Positions 1 through 9,047 of a stretch of DNA of 64,000 nucleotides are shown one piece after another (position 1 is the first letter of the stretch; each line of letters begins with the position of its first letter). The DNA lies in the NCBI GenBank assembly GCA_938009235.1, contig CALLIK010000006.1, positions 62,001 through 126,000 of the forward strand, in the 5' to 3' direction. The DNA is from an uncultured Caulobacterales bacterium. Its GTDB lineage: Bacteria > Pseudomonadota > Alphaproteobacteria > Caulobacterales > Maricaulaceae. A program made the position numbers and the translations under genes. The notes under the pieces are model-generated. The model saw only the letters and a list, made by a program, of their open reading frames with translations. It ran no database searches and had not been told where the DNA came from.

Positions 1-1685
1 ACTTGCTCCGAAATATGGCTGACTTCTTATCCGTAGGCGCGCCAGAAACATTCAATAAGGTCCATAATCATGGGACATGGGCAACAGCGGCCGTTGGCCT
101 AACTGGCTATGCGATTGGTGATGATGAGTATGTTGAACAGGCTTTGTTGGGTTTAGATAAATCCGGAGATGCGGGCTTCATTAAGCAAATGGATGTTCTG
201 TTTTCCCCTGATGGGTATTACAATGAGGGACCATATTACCACCGTTTCGCACTCAAGCCATTTATTATATTCGCACAAGCCGTGCAGAAAAATAATCCAG
301 AACGTAAGATTTTTGAAAAACGTGACGGCATCCTAAAAACAGCGACATACTCTTTAGTTCATCAGAGTTACGGCGGTCTGTTCTTCCCGATCAATGATGC
401 CATCAAAGAAAAAGGCATTCGGACAGATGAACTTTTGAACGCTGTAGCCATTGTGTATGACCTAACGGGCGATACGGGATTGCTCTCAATTGCCGCCGAA
501 CAGGACACTTTTGTTCTGACACCGGAAAGCCGAAAATTAGCACGGGATTTAGCCGCAGGTAAGGCGACGCCATTTGAATATAAATCCATGCGGCTTGGTG
601 ACGGGCAACAAGGCACCGAAGGCGCACTTGATATTTTGCGGGCTTCTGCGGATCCAAAGGGATTGGCTGTTGTCGCAAAGAATACATCCCAAGGTCTTGG
701 ACATGGGCATTTCGATAAAATGGGCTTGATTGTCTATGATGCTGGCTATGAAATATTGCGAGATTATGGCGCAGCGCGTTTCTTGAATATTGAAGCCAAA
801 TATGGCGGACATTATCTGCCTGAAAACAACAGTTACGCAAAACAAACCGTCGCGCATAATGCGCTCGTCGTAGACGAGACGAGCCATTTCAATGGCAGTG
901 TGGCACTTGGCAATCAACATGCTCCTACGCTCGGTAGTTTCGTCAATGAAGACGGTTTGAAGATTACATCAGCAGAAATTTCGACAGCCTATAAGGATGT
1001 CAGAATTGGCCGTACGGTTGCTATGATCGAAGATGCGGCTTTCTCTGGACCTGTCATTATTGATCTCATGGAAGCGCATGCAGACGGCACGCATACGTAT
1101 GATTTGCCGTTCCATTATAATGGTCATTTGATTGAAACGAATTTCAAGGTTCAAGCCGATCCTTTAACCCGTGCTCCGCTCGGTGATAAGAATGGCTATC
1201 AGTATCTTTGGAATGTTGCAGAGGCCAAGCCAGTTGATGGTTTGTCGCAAGTGACATGGTTGCTCGATAGAAAATTCTATAGTGTCTCTTCCGCTGTTCC
1301 TGCGGGCACGAAAGTTGTGTTTACGCAAATTGGTGCGAATGATCCGAATTTCAATTTGAAACCTGAGCCTGGATTTATGCTCCGCGCGAAAACGAATGAT
1401 GGCGTATCTTTTGTGTCAGTCATCGAACCGCATGGGGATTATAACCCAACTGTCGAATATACGATTGGCAGCCATAGCGCGGTGAAATCTGTTTCGCATT
1501 TTGAGGCGGGCCGGGATGAGCTTGTCGTCATTGAGACGAAAGATGGCCAAACGGTCGCACTTGGTCTCGCGGGTGATGAAAATCCATCCTTGACGCACAG
1601 TGTTGATGTGAACGGAAAGACGATGAGTTGGACTGGGGCTTACAAGCTCTTTAATTCTGAAGCGCATCTTGCGGCTCAAGAATAA
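1..1685 (+). CDS. Oligoalginate lyase, polysaccharide lyase family 17 (5' truncated by window edge)
   Basis: Beta-elimination enzyme that releases unsaturated monouronate (which becomes DEH) from alginate oligomers, probably in the periplasm. The visible part covers about 560 residues; family members are roughly 700 or more, so some 150-200 N-terminal residues, including any signal peptide, lie outside the window. Seen: an NHGTW motif near visible residues 22-26 and an EGPYYHR stretch at about 75-81, spaced like the Asn/His and Tyr catalytic residues of PL17 (Alg17C type). A GHGHFDKMG stretch and TVAHNALVVDE follow in the heparinase II/III-like C-terminal region. The reading frame is open to the left edge, so the true start is not visible. 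It heads the alginate operon that continues 49 bp downstream with the transporter. Heparinase-type lyases of other specificity are the alternative, but the neighbours favour alginate. Confidence 0.88.
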   Translation, partial: LLRNMADFLSVGAPETFNKVHNHGTWATAAVGLTGYAIGDDEYVEQALLGLDKSGDAGFIKQMDVLFSPDGYYNEGPYYHRFALKPFIIFAQAVQKNNPERKIFEKRDGILKTATYSLVHQSYGGLFFPINDAIKEKGIRTDELLNAVAIVYDLTGDTGLLSIAAEQDTFVLTPESRKLARDLAAGKATPFEYKSMRLGDGQQGTEGALDILRASADPKGLAVVAKNTSQGLGHGHFDKMGLIVYDAGYEILRDYGAARFLNIEAKYGGHYLPENNSYAKQTVAHNALVVDETSHFNGSVALGNQHAPTLGSFVNEDGLKITSAEISTAYKDVRIGRTVAMIEDAAFSGPVIIDLMEAHADGTHTYDLPFHYNGHLIETNFKVQADPLTRAPLGDKNGYQYLWNVAEAKPVDGLSQVTWLLDRKFYSVSSAVPAGTKVVFTQIGANDPNFNLKPEPGFMLRAKTNDGVSFVSVIEPHGDYNPTVEYTIGSHSAVKSVSHFEAGRDELVVIETKDGQTVALGLAGDENPSLTHSVDVNGKTMSWTGAYKLFNSEAHLAAQE

Positions 1686-1734
1686 TGAAGTACATAGTCA
1701 TGGATTATAAGAAAAATAAAAAAGGGGAAGTGTA

Positions 1735-3090
1735 ATGAAAGTTGCAAATGACACGACAGACGGAGGAGGCAAAAAACGCTTCTTATCGGGAAAACTTCGT
1801 TGGGCCGTTGTTGGCCTGGTCGCACTCGCTACCGTAATCAATTACATTGACCGCCAAACACTAAGCGTGCTCTGGCCAACAGAGATCGCACCAGAGTTGT
1901 TCCCTGATATGGATGCAGATGGGCATAAAAGTATATATGCGACAATCTCAATTGTCTTCGTCTTTGCCTACGCTTTTGGCCAAGCAATTTTCGGTAAAAT
2001 ATTTGACCGTGTCGGAACCCGTTTAGGTTTCGTCTTATCTATTGGTGTTTGGTCACTCGCGACTATCGCACATGCATTTGCACGCGGTGTAATGTCGTTC
2101 AGTATTGCACGTGCGGTTTTGGGTGTCTCAGAGGCTGGTAACTGGCCGGGCGCTGCGAAGGCAAATGCCGAGTGGTTTCCTGTCAATGAACGTGCGCTTG
2201 CGCAGGGCATTTTCAACTCGGGCGCTGCCATCGGCGGTATTATCTCTATCCCACTAATCGGTTACTTGGCTATTTTCTTCAGCTGGAAGCTAATTTTTAT
2301 TGCTGTTGGTGTGTTGGGTCTGCTCTGGCTTATTCCTTGGTTGGTCATTGTGAAGGCTCCGCCAAAGTATCATTCTTGGATTTCTGATGACGAGCGCGCT
2401 TATATTCTAACGGGTCAACCGAATGAAGATTTGAATGATGACGGCAATATTGATGGTGGATATAATCCAAGCACTGCAGAGCTCTTATCTCGAAAGCAAA
2501 GCTGGGGCGTGATTATTGCCTCTGCAGCAATTGACCCAATTTGGTGGTTGTTCATTGTTTGGATTCCAACCTATTTATTTGAAGTCCATGGCTTTAATAT
2601 GAAGGATTTAGTTGCTAGCGGTTGGGTGCCATATGTCGGTGCAATGTTCGGCGCTTGGTTCGGTGGGCTTTTGGCTCAGAACCGAATTGAAGCTGGATGG
2701 ACTGTTAATAAAACACGTAAGTTCACGATTACGCTGGGCTGTTTAATTATGTTGCCTTGCCTTCTTGCATTGGCAGTGGCCGCTACACCAGGTTTGGCCC
2801 TAACATTGATGTTCTTAATCCTGTTTGGTTTCCAAACCGCCATTGGTAATGTTCAAACTTTGCCGAGTGACTTTTATGGTGCGGGCACTGTCGGTACGCT
2901 GGCTGGCTTCGCAGGAATGGCTGCGAAATTCGCAGGTGCAGGCATCATCGCTTTGGTTCCAATCATGACCGTAGGTGGGAATTATTTCTCAATCTTCGTA
3001 CTTGGTGCGGCTATGGCATTGACAGCAATCGCGGCAGTTTGGTTATTGTGCGGACACATTGCACCACTTAAGCCTCGCTCAGCGAAGTAA
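1735..3090 (+). CDS. MFS transporter, hexuronate (ExuT-like) type
   Basis: Inner-membrane secondary transporter of 451 residues with about 12 hydrophobic segments, expected to import uronate or DEH by proton symport. Seen: NYIDRQ at 36-41 in the first helix, the MFS loop motif FDRVGTR at 90-96, and EAGNWPG at 133-139 followed by a WFP..ERA segment, which is typical of the anion:cation symporter/ExuT branch. A ribosome-binding site (AAGGGGAAG) sits just before the ATG. Between the alginate lyase and the DEH-processing enzymes its likely cargo is DEH or another lyase product, but substrate choice is inferred from context only. Confidence 0.88.
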   Translation: MKVANDTTDGGGKKRFLSGKLRWAVVGLVALATVINYIDRQTLSVLWPTEIAPELFPDMDADGHKSIYATISIVFVFAYAFGQAIFGKIFDRVGTRLGFVLSIGVWSLATIAHAFARGVMSFSIARAVLGVSEAGNWPGAAKANAEWFPVNERALAQGIFNSGAAIGGIISIPLIGYLAIFFSWKLIFIAVGVLGLLWLIPWLVIVKAPPKYHSWISDDERAYILTGQPNEDLNDDGNIDGGYNPSTAELLSRKQSWGVIIASAAIDPIWWLFIVWIPTYLFEVHGFNMKDLVASGWVPYVGAMFGAWFGGLLAQNRIEAGWTVNKTRKFTITLGCLIMLPCLLALAVAATPGLALTLMFLILFGFQTAIGNVQTLPSDFYGAGTVGTLAGFAGMAAKFAGAGIIALVPIMTVGGNYFSIFVLGAAMALTAIAAVWLLCGHIAPLKPRSAK

Positions 3091-3131
3091 AAATCAACAA
3101 CACGAAAAATCTAAAACTGAAAGACTACATT

Positions 3132-3887
3132 ATGACTGATCTATCTGGTAAAATTGCAATCGTTACGGGCGGAACTCGTGACATTGGCCGTGCGTGTTCA
3201 ATTCAATTGGCTGAAGCTGGTGCCAAGGTTGTTGTGAACTATCACAGCAACAAAGCGGCTGGCGAAGAAACAATGGCTGCGATTAAAGCGGCTGGCGGAG
3301 AAGCTATCCTCGTCAAAGGCGACATGACTAAAAAGGCTGACGTCGATGCGTTGGTGGCTGAATCTGTCAAAGCCTTTGGCAAAGAAATTCATATCCTTGT
3401 CAACAATGTTGGCGGCTTGGTTGCACGTAAGAAGCTTGCTGAAATGGATGAAGAGTTCTTGAACACGGTCGTAAGCCTGAACATGAATTCAACATTCCTA
3501 GCGACGCAGGCTGTTGTTCCACACATGACTGCGGGTAGCTCAATCGTAAACTTGGCATCCTTGGCTGGACGCGACGGCGGCGGCGGCGGTTCTGCTGCAT
3601 ATGCACTTGCTAAAGGTGCTGTGATTACATTCTCTCGTGCAATGGCTAAAGAGCTTGGACCACAAGGCATTCGTTGTAATGCACTATGCCCAGGCATGAT
3701 CGATACAACATTCCATGACACATTCACGCCAGACGCTGTGCGTACACATGTTGAAAACACGGTTCCACTTCGTCGTCAGGGTAAATCTGAAGACTGTGCG
3801 GATATGGTTGTCTTCCTTGCCTCTGATAAATCTAGCTACGTCACGGGTGCGAATATCGACATCAATGGCGGCATGTTCTTCTCATAG
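3132..3887 (+). CDS. SDR oxidoreductase, probable DEH reductase
   Basis: Classical short-chain dehydrogenase of 251 residues. The nucleotide-binding motif TGGTRDIG is at 12-19, NNVGG near 91-95, and the catalytic triad is Ser143, Tyr157 and Lys161. A glycine-rich run lies just before the catalytic Tyr. In alginate pathways an SDR of this kind reduces 4-deoxy-L-erythro-5-hexoseulose uronate to 2-keto-3-deoxygluconate. Its place between the transporter and the KDG-processing genes supports that role; cofactor preference cannot be read with confidence. The stop is 9 bp before the KDPG aldolase start, so the two are cotranscribed. Confidence 0.85.
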   Translation: MTDLSGKIAIVTGGTRDIGRACSIQLAEAGAKVVVNYHSNKAAGEETMAAIKAAGGEAILVKGDMTKKADVDALVAESVKAFGKEIHILVNNVGGLVARKKLAEMDEEFLNTVVSLNMNSTFLATQAVVPHMTAGSSIVNLASLAGRDGGGGGSAAYALAKGAVITFSRAMAKELGPQGIRCNALCPGMIDTTFHDTFTPDAVRTHVENTVPLRRQGKSEDCADMVVFLASDKSSYVTGANIDINGGMFFS

Positions 3888-3896
3888 GCGACACTG

Positions 3897-4538
3897 ATGT
3901 CTGATACACTTATCTCAACCTTGCGGAACGCACCTGTCGTTCCGCTTGTTCAGTCGGATGACCCAAAGACAGCTCTGAAAGTATCAGAAGCTTTAATCGC
4001 GGGTGGATTGAACGTGCTTGAAGTTGTCTTGCGCACAGATGCTGCGCTTGATTGCCTTGAGGCCATCGCAAAAGAGTTCCCTGAGGCCCATGTAGGCGCA
4101 GGGACTGTTTTGAGTGCGGCTCAAAGCCAAGAAGTCATTCGACGCGGCGCGACATTTATCGTGGCTCCGGGACTAGATCCTGCGTCTGTGAAGGTTGCAA
4201 ATGAAGCTGGTCTTCCGATCTTACCCGGTATTTCTACAGCAACTGAATTGACGACAGCTTGGAACATGGGTCTGCGGACTGTGAAACTATTTCCTGCCGC
4301 CCTTTCAGGTGGTCCGAAAATGATCAAAGCACTTTCATCCGTTTTCCGTGACGTTGAATTTATGCCGACTGGCGGCGTGAGCGCAGCTAACTTGCCAGAC
4401 TATTTGGCGGTTCCATCTGTACTCGCCTGTGGCGGCTCTTGGCTTACGCCAAAAGCAGCAATCGACGCTGGCGACTTCGGCGCTATCACCACACTCGCAA
4501 AAGAGGCCTTGAGCATTGCAGCTCAAGCTCGCAATTAA
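3897..4538 (+). CDS. eda: 2-dehydro-3-deoxyphosphogluconate (KDPG) aldolase
   Basis: Class I aldolase that splits KDPG to pyruvate and glyceraldehyde-3-phosphate, the last dedicated step of the pathway. Length (213) is normal for the family. Seen: Glu42 and Arg46 in LEVVLRT, GAGTVLS at 68-73, PGISTATE at 110-117, and Schiff-base Lys130 in VKLFPA, then the phosphate-binding MPTGGV segment. It follows the SDR by 9 bp and precedes the kinase by 11 bp, so the three form a tight operon. A housekeeping Entner-Doudoroff copy may exist elsewhere; this one is dedicated to uronate by context. Confidence 0.95.
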   Translation: MSDTLISTLRNAPVVPLVQSDDPKTALKVSEALIAGGLNVLEVVLRTDAALDCLEAIAKEFPEAHVGAGTVLSAAQSQEVIRRGATFIVAPGLDPASVKVANEAGLPILPGISTATELTTAWNMGLRTVKLFPAALSGGPKMIKALSSVFRDVEFMPTGGVSAANLPDYLAVPSVLACGGSWLTPKAAIDAGDFGAITTLAKEALSIAAQARN

Positions 4539-4549
4539 GAGAATAAATA

Positions 4550-5587
4550 ATGACTGACTTTCTATCATTTGGCGAAATTATGCTTCGCTTGCGGACCAAC
4601 GGCTATGAGCGCTTTTTCCAAAGCCCAGCTTTCGAAGCTACTTTCGGCGGCGGCGAAGCTAACGTGGCTGTTTCCCTGTGTAACTACGGATTAGATGCAG
4701 GTTTCATTTCTGCTTTGCCTGACAATGACATCGGCCAAAGCGCCATTAACTCGCTCCGCGCTTTGGGCGTAAATACAGAACATGTTCGCCGCTCTGGTGA
4801 CCGTGTTGGTATCTACTACCTCGAAACAGGTGCAAATCAACGTGCGTCTAAAGTAATTTATGACCGCGCGGCGTCATCCATCTGCCAAGCTAAAGTCGGT
4901 GACTTTGATTGGCCGACAATCTTCAAAGGCACAAAGTGGTTGCACATCACGGGTATTACCCCAGCTTTGTCCCAAGACTCAGCTGACCTCAGCCTTGAGT
5001 GCGTCAAGGAAGCGCAAAAAGCGGGCGTCATCACGTCATGCGATTTCAACTTCCGTGGCAAGCTTTGGAACTACGGCAAGACCGCGCCTGAAGTTATGCA
5101 AGACCTCGTCAAGCATATCGATGTTGGTATCGCCAATGAAGAAGATTGCCAGAAGTCTCTCGGCATTTCTGTCGACGTTGATGTTGAAAGCGGCTCCGGC
5201 CATTTGGACCTCAGCAAATATGAAGAACTGTCCCAGAAAGTTCTCGATATTTATCCGGGCATGTCGACAATCGCAATTACACTTCGCGCGGCTGTTAACG
5301 CCAATATCAATGGCTGGTCTGCGTGTATGCGTGACCGCAAAAACGGATTCTTGTCTTCCAAGAAGTATGAGCTAACTGACATCGTTGACCGTGTTGGCGG
5401 CGGCGACAGTTTTGCCTCTGCCTTTATCGCGGGCATGAACTTGTATGAAGACCGTCAGCAAAGCCTCGAATTTGCTGTTGCCGGGTCTGCGTTGAAGCAT
5501 TCCGTCTTGGGTGATTTCAACCGCGTAAACCGTACAGAAGTTGAAGCTCTTATGGGCGGCGACGGATCTGGACGCGTACAAAGATAA
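4550..5587 (+). CDS. kdgK: 2-keto-3-deoxygluconate kinase, PfkB family
   Basis: Cytoplasmic kinase (345 residues) that phosphorylates KDG to KDPG for the adjacent aldolase. Seen: the N-terminal sugar-binding GGGEANVA at 33-40 and the C-terminal PfkB signature with GGGD at 283-286, Asp286 being the catalytic base. An insertion-like segment of moderate length (VDVDVESGSGHLDLS) lies in the middle and is common in bacterial KDG kinases. It is the last gene before the stem-loop and terminator structures at 5596-5714, so it probably closes the main operon transcript. Confidence 0.93.
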   Translation: MTDFLSFGEIMLRLRTNGYERFFQSPAFEATFGGGEANVAVSLCNYGLDAGFISALPDNDIGQSAINSLRALGVNTEHVRRSGDRVGIYYLETGANQRASKVIYDRAASSICQAKVGDFDWPTIFKGTKWLHITGITPALSQDSADLSLECVKEAQKAGVITSCDFNFRGKLWNYGKTAPEVMQDLVKHIDVGIANEEDCQKSLGISVDVDVESGSGHLDLSKYEELSQKVLDIYPGMSTIAITLRAAVNANINGWSACMRDRKNGFLSSKKYELTDIVDRVGGGDSFASAFIAGMNLYEDRQQSLEFAVAGSALKHSVLGDFNRVNRTEVEALMGGDGSGRVQR

Positions 5588-5595
5588 GGTTTCGA

Positions 5596-5655
5596 ATGCG
5601 CCGCAAGCTTATCCTTTCGATGAGTGCAAATGCAGCGTCTGCTGCAACGGCGCAT
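5596..5655 (+). promoter_or_regulatory. Bulged RNA stem-loop upstream of the hydratase gene
   Basis: A perfect 8-bp inverted repeat (ATGCGCCG at 5596-5603, CGGCGCAT at 5648-5655) encloses a second small perfect hairpin (GCAGC-GTCT-GCTGC, 5632-5645). It sits 8 bp after the kdgK stop and 17 bp before the terminator hairpin. No T-run follows, so it is not itself an intrinsic terminator. It could be a 3' processing structure of the kdgK mRNA or part of a leader controlling the hydratase gene. No known riboswitch class was recognised. Confidence 0.45.
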
Positions 5656-5672
5656 AGCCTTTAAGACTTCCG

Positions 5673-5714
5673 CCACCCTTTGAGACTTCAGGTCTCTCAG
5701 GGTGGTATTTTTTT
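5673..5714 (+). terminator. Rho-independent terminator between kdgK and the hydratase gene
   Basis: A near-perfect 14-bp stem (CCACCCTTTGAGAC paired with GTCTCTCAGGGTGG, small loop) is followed by a T-rich run at 5708-5714. It lies only 17 bp before the ATG of the next gene, so it either ends the alginate operon with partial read-through or acts as an attenuator. Confidence 0.85.
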
Positions 5715-5730
5715 GCATAGGACTCTCACA

Positions 5731-6546
5731 ATGACCTCTAAGTTTGACCCAACTGAAATTTCTGATCTTATCGTAAAGGCGCGTTTGGCGTGCACTTATG
5801 AGGGCGCATATTCTGGACATGTGCCTGAAACATCTGATCAGGCTTATGCCGCTCAAATTGCGGCTATCGCTAAATGGCCATCGCCTTTAGTGGGTTTCAA
5901 AGTCGGAGGTCTGCCGCCTCAGTTCCGCGAGCAATATACAGCGAATTGGATGGTGGGACCGATATTCCAAGATCAAACTTACACGGTTTCAAAAGGTGAC
6001 CACATAGATGTCACCGCCTTTGCCTGTGGCTTTGGCGCCTATGAAGCCGAGCTTGTTTTTGAGGTCGAGAATTTGGATAAGCTTCCGCCCGTCGTTGAAA
6101 CGCCTGAAGCGGCATTGGCCTTCGTTAAATCCATTTACCTCGGAGTTGAAATTGCAGGCTCTCCTAATCCGAAATTAACGACGCTCGGCCCGGGCTATGC
6201 GATTGCTGATTTTGGCGGAAATGCAGGCTTGGCCCTCGGCCCGAAACTGCCGCTATCCAGCTTAGACGCGCTAGCTGCGATGGAGGTGACTGTTCACATC
6301 GACGATGTGGAAACGGGCCGCGCATCGCCTACGCTCGCAGAGCAGGGCGCACTGGGGGCTCTACGTTACGCGCTGAACCATATGTCTACCCATCGCGGCG
6401 CAATGGCGCTCCCTGAAACGGTTTTGATCTCTAGTGGTGCGATTACGGGCGTTCACCCCGCTGGCGTTGGATCGACGGCCAAGGTGCAATTTGGCGATAT
6501 CACGTCCTTCGCCCTGACAATGACAGAACGGAAACCTAGCGCTTAA
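5731..6546 (+). CDS. 2-keto-4-pentenoate hydratase-like protein (fumarylacetoacetate hydrolase fold)
   Basis: Protein of about 271 residues of the MhpD/HpaH hydratase group, which adds water to or decarboxylates 2-keto acids using a divalent metal. Seen: VGFKVG near residue 54, an acidic AYEAELVFEVE stretch near 106-116 that supplies metal ligands, and a C-terminal GAITGVHPAGVGS segment. The ATG at 5731 was chosen because the in-frame TTG upstream (5680) lies inside the terminator stem and AGGA sits 9 bp before this ATG. Placement behind the KDG genes suggests action on a 2-keto acid from uronate or related sugar breakdown, but no step of the standard alginate route needs it. Substrate unknown. 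Confidence 0.82.
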   Translation: MTSKFDPTEISDLIVKARLACTYEGAYSGHVPETSDQAYAAQIAAIAKWPSPLVGFKVGGLPPQFREQYTANWMVGPIFQDQTYTVSKGDHIDVTAFACGFGAYEAELVFEVENLDKLPPVVETPEAALAFVKSIYLGVEIAGSPNPKLTTLGPGYAIADFGGNAGLALGPKLPLSSLDALAAMEVTVHIDDVETGRASPTLAEQGALGALRYALNHMSTHRGAMALPETVLISSGAITGVHPAGVGSTAKVQFGDITSFALTMTERKPSA

Positions 6547-7397
6547 TACCGCCACTCGTTCTATCTCCCGTATCCCCACATAAGGGCGTGAAATATGGCA
6601 AGGCTCTTTTAGGCAGGCTCCATTCTAATTGACGCAACTTCACCTGATCTAATCGGAGTTTGACCTGAAGAGGGTGACGCCGAAGCTCAAGGCGGGTTTG
6701 GGGGTCCGTATGTGTACGTCGCGGCATCGGTGACTCTCGCGCAAGGGGGAGTGGTGGCTGCCTGTCGAGAGGTCAGCAAGAATAGTCGGGACAGCCCGCG
6801 TGGTCGATATCCGCGACGGAATACCGAATGAAAAAGTTTGTTTTACGCGAAGATTGGCCACGCGGCAGTGGTTTATAATGTAACGGTTGGGGGTCCCGCA
6901 GTCCGACCTGCCGACGTCAAGTCAAAGCCGTAAGGCTTTCACGAGACCGGTTTAAGATCAGGCGGTCAACACTCATTACAAAAGGTCCGGCACACTCGGA
7001 TGTCTCACCACCCAACGCTCAACCCCACCGTCTCTCGAACCAGCCCATGCAAAATGCACAGGGCGTATTTTGTTGTCAGCAAACTACGCCAAGCGAGGCC
7101 CCGCCTGTCCCATGTCCGAAAGAACGCCCTTAGAATGACACAGCTTTTGAATGCGCGGATCATTCTCATGAGGTTTTATCTAGCGACTTGAAAACGCAAG
7201 AGACTTAAAATTCATAAGGGAGGATCATTCGCCTGAATGACGGCTTAGGGGGCAAAGCGGACGTTAGACGAGTGGCTTAAAACGTCCAAAATATGCCGCC
7301 AGCTCAATTCCGCTAACCCTCGGAAGAGAATGCCTCGAATATTTTTAGTCCGGCAAGTAAGCATAGACAAAGCACTGTTGCATCGTAGAATGCTAAG
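6547..7397 (+). other. 850-bp region without a convincing gene; possible structured RNA or decayed sequence
   Basis: Short open frames on both strands here (the longest about 70 codons) match no family I know and lack good ribosome-binding sites. The sequence is richer in G runs than its neighbours and carries small hairpins, for example AAAGCCGTAAGGCTTT near 6923-6938 and CGCC...GGCG near 6679-6694. Two similar G-rich words (GTTTGGGGGTCCG near 6696 and GTTGGGGGTCCCG near 6886) recur about 190 bp apart. The part beyond about 7200 is more AT-rich and should hold the promoter of the amidohydrolase gene. No tRNA, tmRNA, RNase P or SRP RNA signature was recognised. Confidence 0.4.
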
Positions 7398-9047
7398 ATG
7401 CGTTATATTCCTTTTTTGATTTCATCTCTTTTCCTTCTTGGATGCCAACCAGCCAAATCCAATATGGATGCCATTTATACAAATGGCTCTATCTGGACGG
7501 GGGTTGAGGAAGCCATTGATGCTACGGTTTTTGCGATTAAGGATGGGGAAGTTCAGTTCATTGGAACGGAATTGCCAAAACATATGCAAAGCGACAAGAA
7601 TATTGATCTGGCGGGGCAGTTTGTCATGTCAGGTTTTATGGATAATCATGTGCACTTTATGGAGGGGGGAGCCGCTCTTGCCAGTGTCGATTTACGTGAT
7701 GCTAAAACACCAGAAGAGTTTACAAAGCGCATTGTAGATTATGCCTACAACCGTCCTGCGGAACGTTGGGTTCTCAATGGAAATTGGGACCATACCCAAT
7801 GGGGCGGTGAACTCCCTCATAAAGATTGGATAGATGCGAGTACAGGTGACACGCCCGTCTATGTCATTCGAATTGATGGCCATATGGCGTTGGTCAATTC
7901 TGCGGCATTGAAAGCGGCCCAAATTTCCAGAAACACGCCTGACCCTGAAGGCGGTGTAATCATGCGCGACGAGTCGGGGGAGCCGACAGGTATTTTAAAA
8001 GGCAATGCGCTTAACCTCATTTTGACAGTCATTCCTGCGCCGTCGAATGATGAGTTAATGGAGCAATTCTCATTGGCCCAAGATCATGCACTTAGCCTTG
8101 GTCTTACCAAGGTTCACGCAGTGACAGCCTATCCATCCGAAACAACCATGCTCGATATTTTTCAAATGGCGAATGACCGTGGCCTCATGACAATTCGTGC
8201 GCAAGTATCAACACCAATTGAGACTTGGCAGGATATGAAACAGGAGGTCTTAGACGGTGGTCGTGGAGATGCGTTATTAAAATGGGGTGGAATTAAAGGG
8301 TTTATAGACGGTTCTCTCGGGGCAAGGACAGCATGGATGTATGCCCCATACGAAGACGACCCTGAAAATACAGGCCTGCCGTTAAACGCCCCTGAAACAC
8401 TCTCTAATTGGATGGAGGAAGCAGACGAAGCAGGTTTGGAATTATCTATTCATGCCTTGGGTGATCGCGGGATTGATACAGTCGCTTCGAAAATGAAAGA
8501 AATAGCGGGTAATGATATTCGTGATCGCCGTTATCGTATTGAACATTTCCAGCATCCTACATCTGAAGCAATCACTACCTTAGCTGAAACAGGAATTATC
8601 GCTTCAATGCAGCCATATCATGCCATTGATGATGGACGATGGGCCGAAGGCCGTATTGGCAAAGAACGCCTTAAAACGACCTATGCCTTTCGATCTATAT
8701 TAGAGGCGGGCGGCATTTTGACATTTGGGTCCGATTGGCCTGTGGCTCCATTATCCCCGATTGAGGGTGTCTACGCGGCGGTGACCCGTCAAACACTTGA
8801 CGGCGCTAACCCTAACGGATGGGTCCCTGAGCAAAAGATTTCGCCTGAGCAAGCTTTGACGGCCTATACTGCTACAAATGCTTACGCTTTTAGAGAAGAG
8901 GGCGTGGCTGGCACACTCGAAGTCGGGAAGCGTGCCGACTTCGTTATTCTGTCATCAGACCCGCGCAATATTGCTCCAGAAGACATCAGGAATATAGAGG
9001 TAATGAGGACGGTGATTGGCGGGACTTTGGTTTATCAAAGGCCGTAA
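7398..9047 (+). CDS. Amidohydrolase family lipoprotein (YtcJ-like)
   Basis: Metal-dependent hydrolase of 549 residues. The N-terminus is a lipoprotein signal peptide ending in LLGC (Cys near residue 16), so the enzyme is probably anchored in the envelope. Seen: the metal-binding HVHF in a GFMDNHVHF context near residue 85, EHFQHP near residue 390, a GSDWP motif near 450 that carries the conserved Asp, and the C-terminal GKRADFVIL typical of amidohydrolases. YtcJ-type proteins act on exocyclic amide or related bonds, but physiological substrates are rarely known. It stands alone, with about 300 bp to the next gene and its own promoter region upstream. Confidence 0.85.
   Translation: MRYIPFLISSLFLLGCQPAKSNMDAIYTNGSIWTGVEEAIDATVFAIKDGEVQFIGTELPKHMQSDKNIDLAGQFVMSGFMDNHVHFMEGGAALASVDLRDAKTPEEFTKRIVDYAYNRPAERWVLNGNWDHTQWGGELPHKDWIDASTGDTPVYVIRIDGHMALVNSAALKAAQISRNTPDPEGGVIMRDESGEPTGILKGNALNLILTVIPAPSNDELMEQFSLAQDHALSLGLTKVHAVTAYPSETTMLDIFQMANDRGLMTIRAQVSTPIETWQDMKQEVLDGGRGDALLKWGGIKGFIDGSLGARTAWMYAPYEDDPENTGLPLNAPETLSNWMEEADEAGLELSIHALGDRGIDTVASKMKEIAGNDIRDRRYRIEHFQHPTSEAITTLAETGIIASMQPYHAIDDGRWAEGRIGKERLKTTYAFRSILEAGGILTFGSDWPVAPLSPIEGVYAAVTRQTLDGANPNGWVPEQKISPEQALTAYTATNAYAFREEGVAGTLEVGKRADFVILSSDPRNIAPEDIRNIEVMRTVIGGTLVYQRP

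Noticed and set aside
3389-3760. Antisense frame inside the SDR gene (123 codons)
   Set aside because: Gly-, Pro- and Cys-rich low-complexity translation of the glycine-rich loop; a clear gene occupies the other strand.
6536-7191. Short frames at 6536-6727, 6649-6861 and 7000-7191 as genes
   Set aside because: 60-70 codons each, no recognisable family, no good ribosome-binding sites, overlapping on the same region; treated as noncoding.
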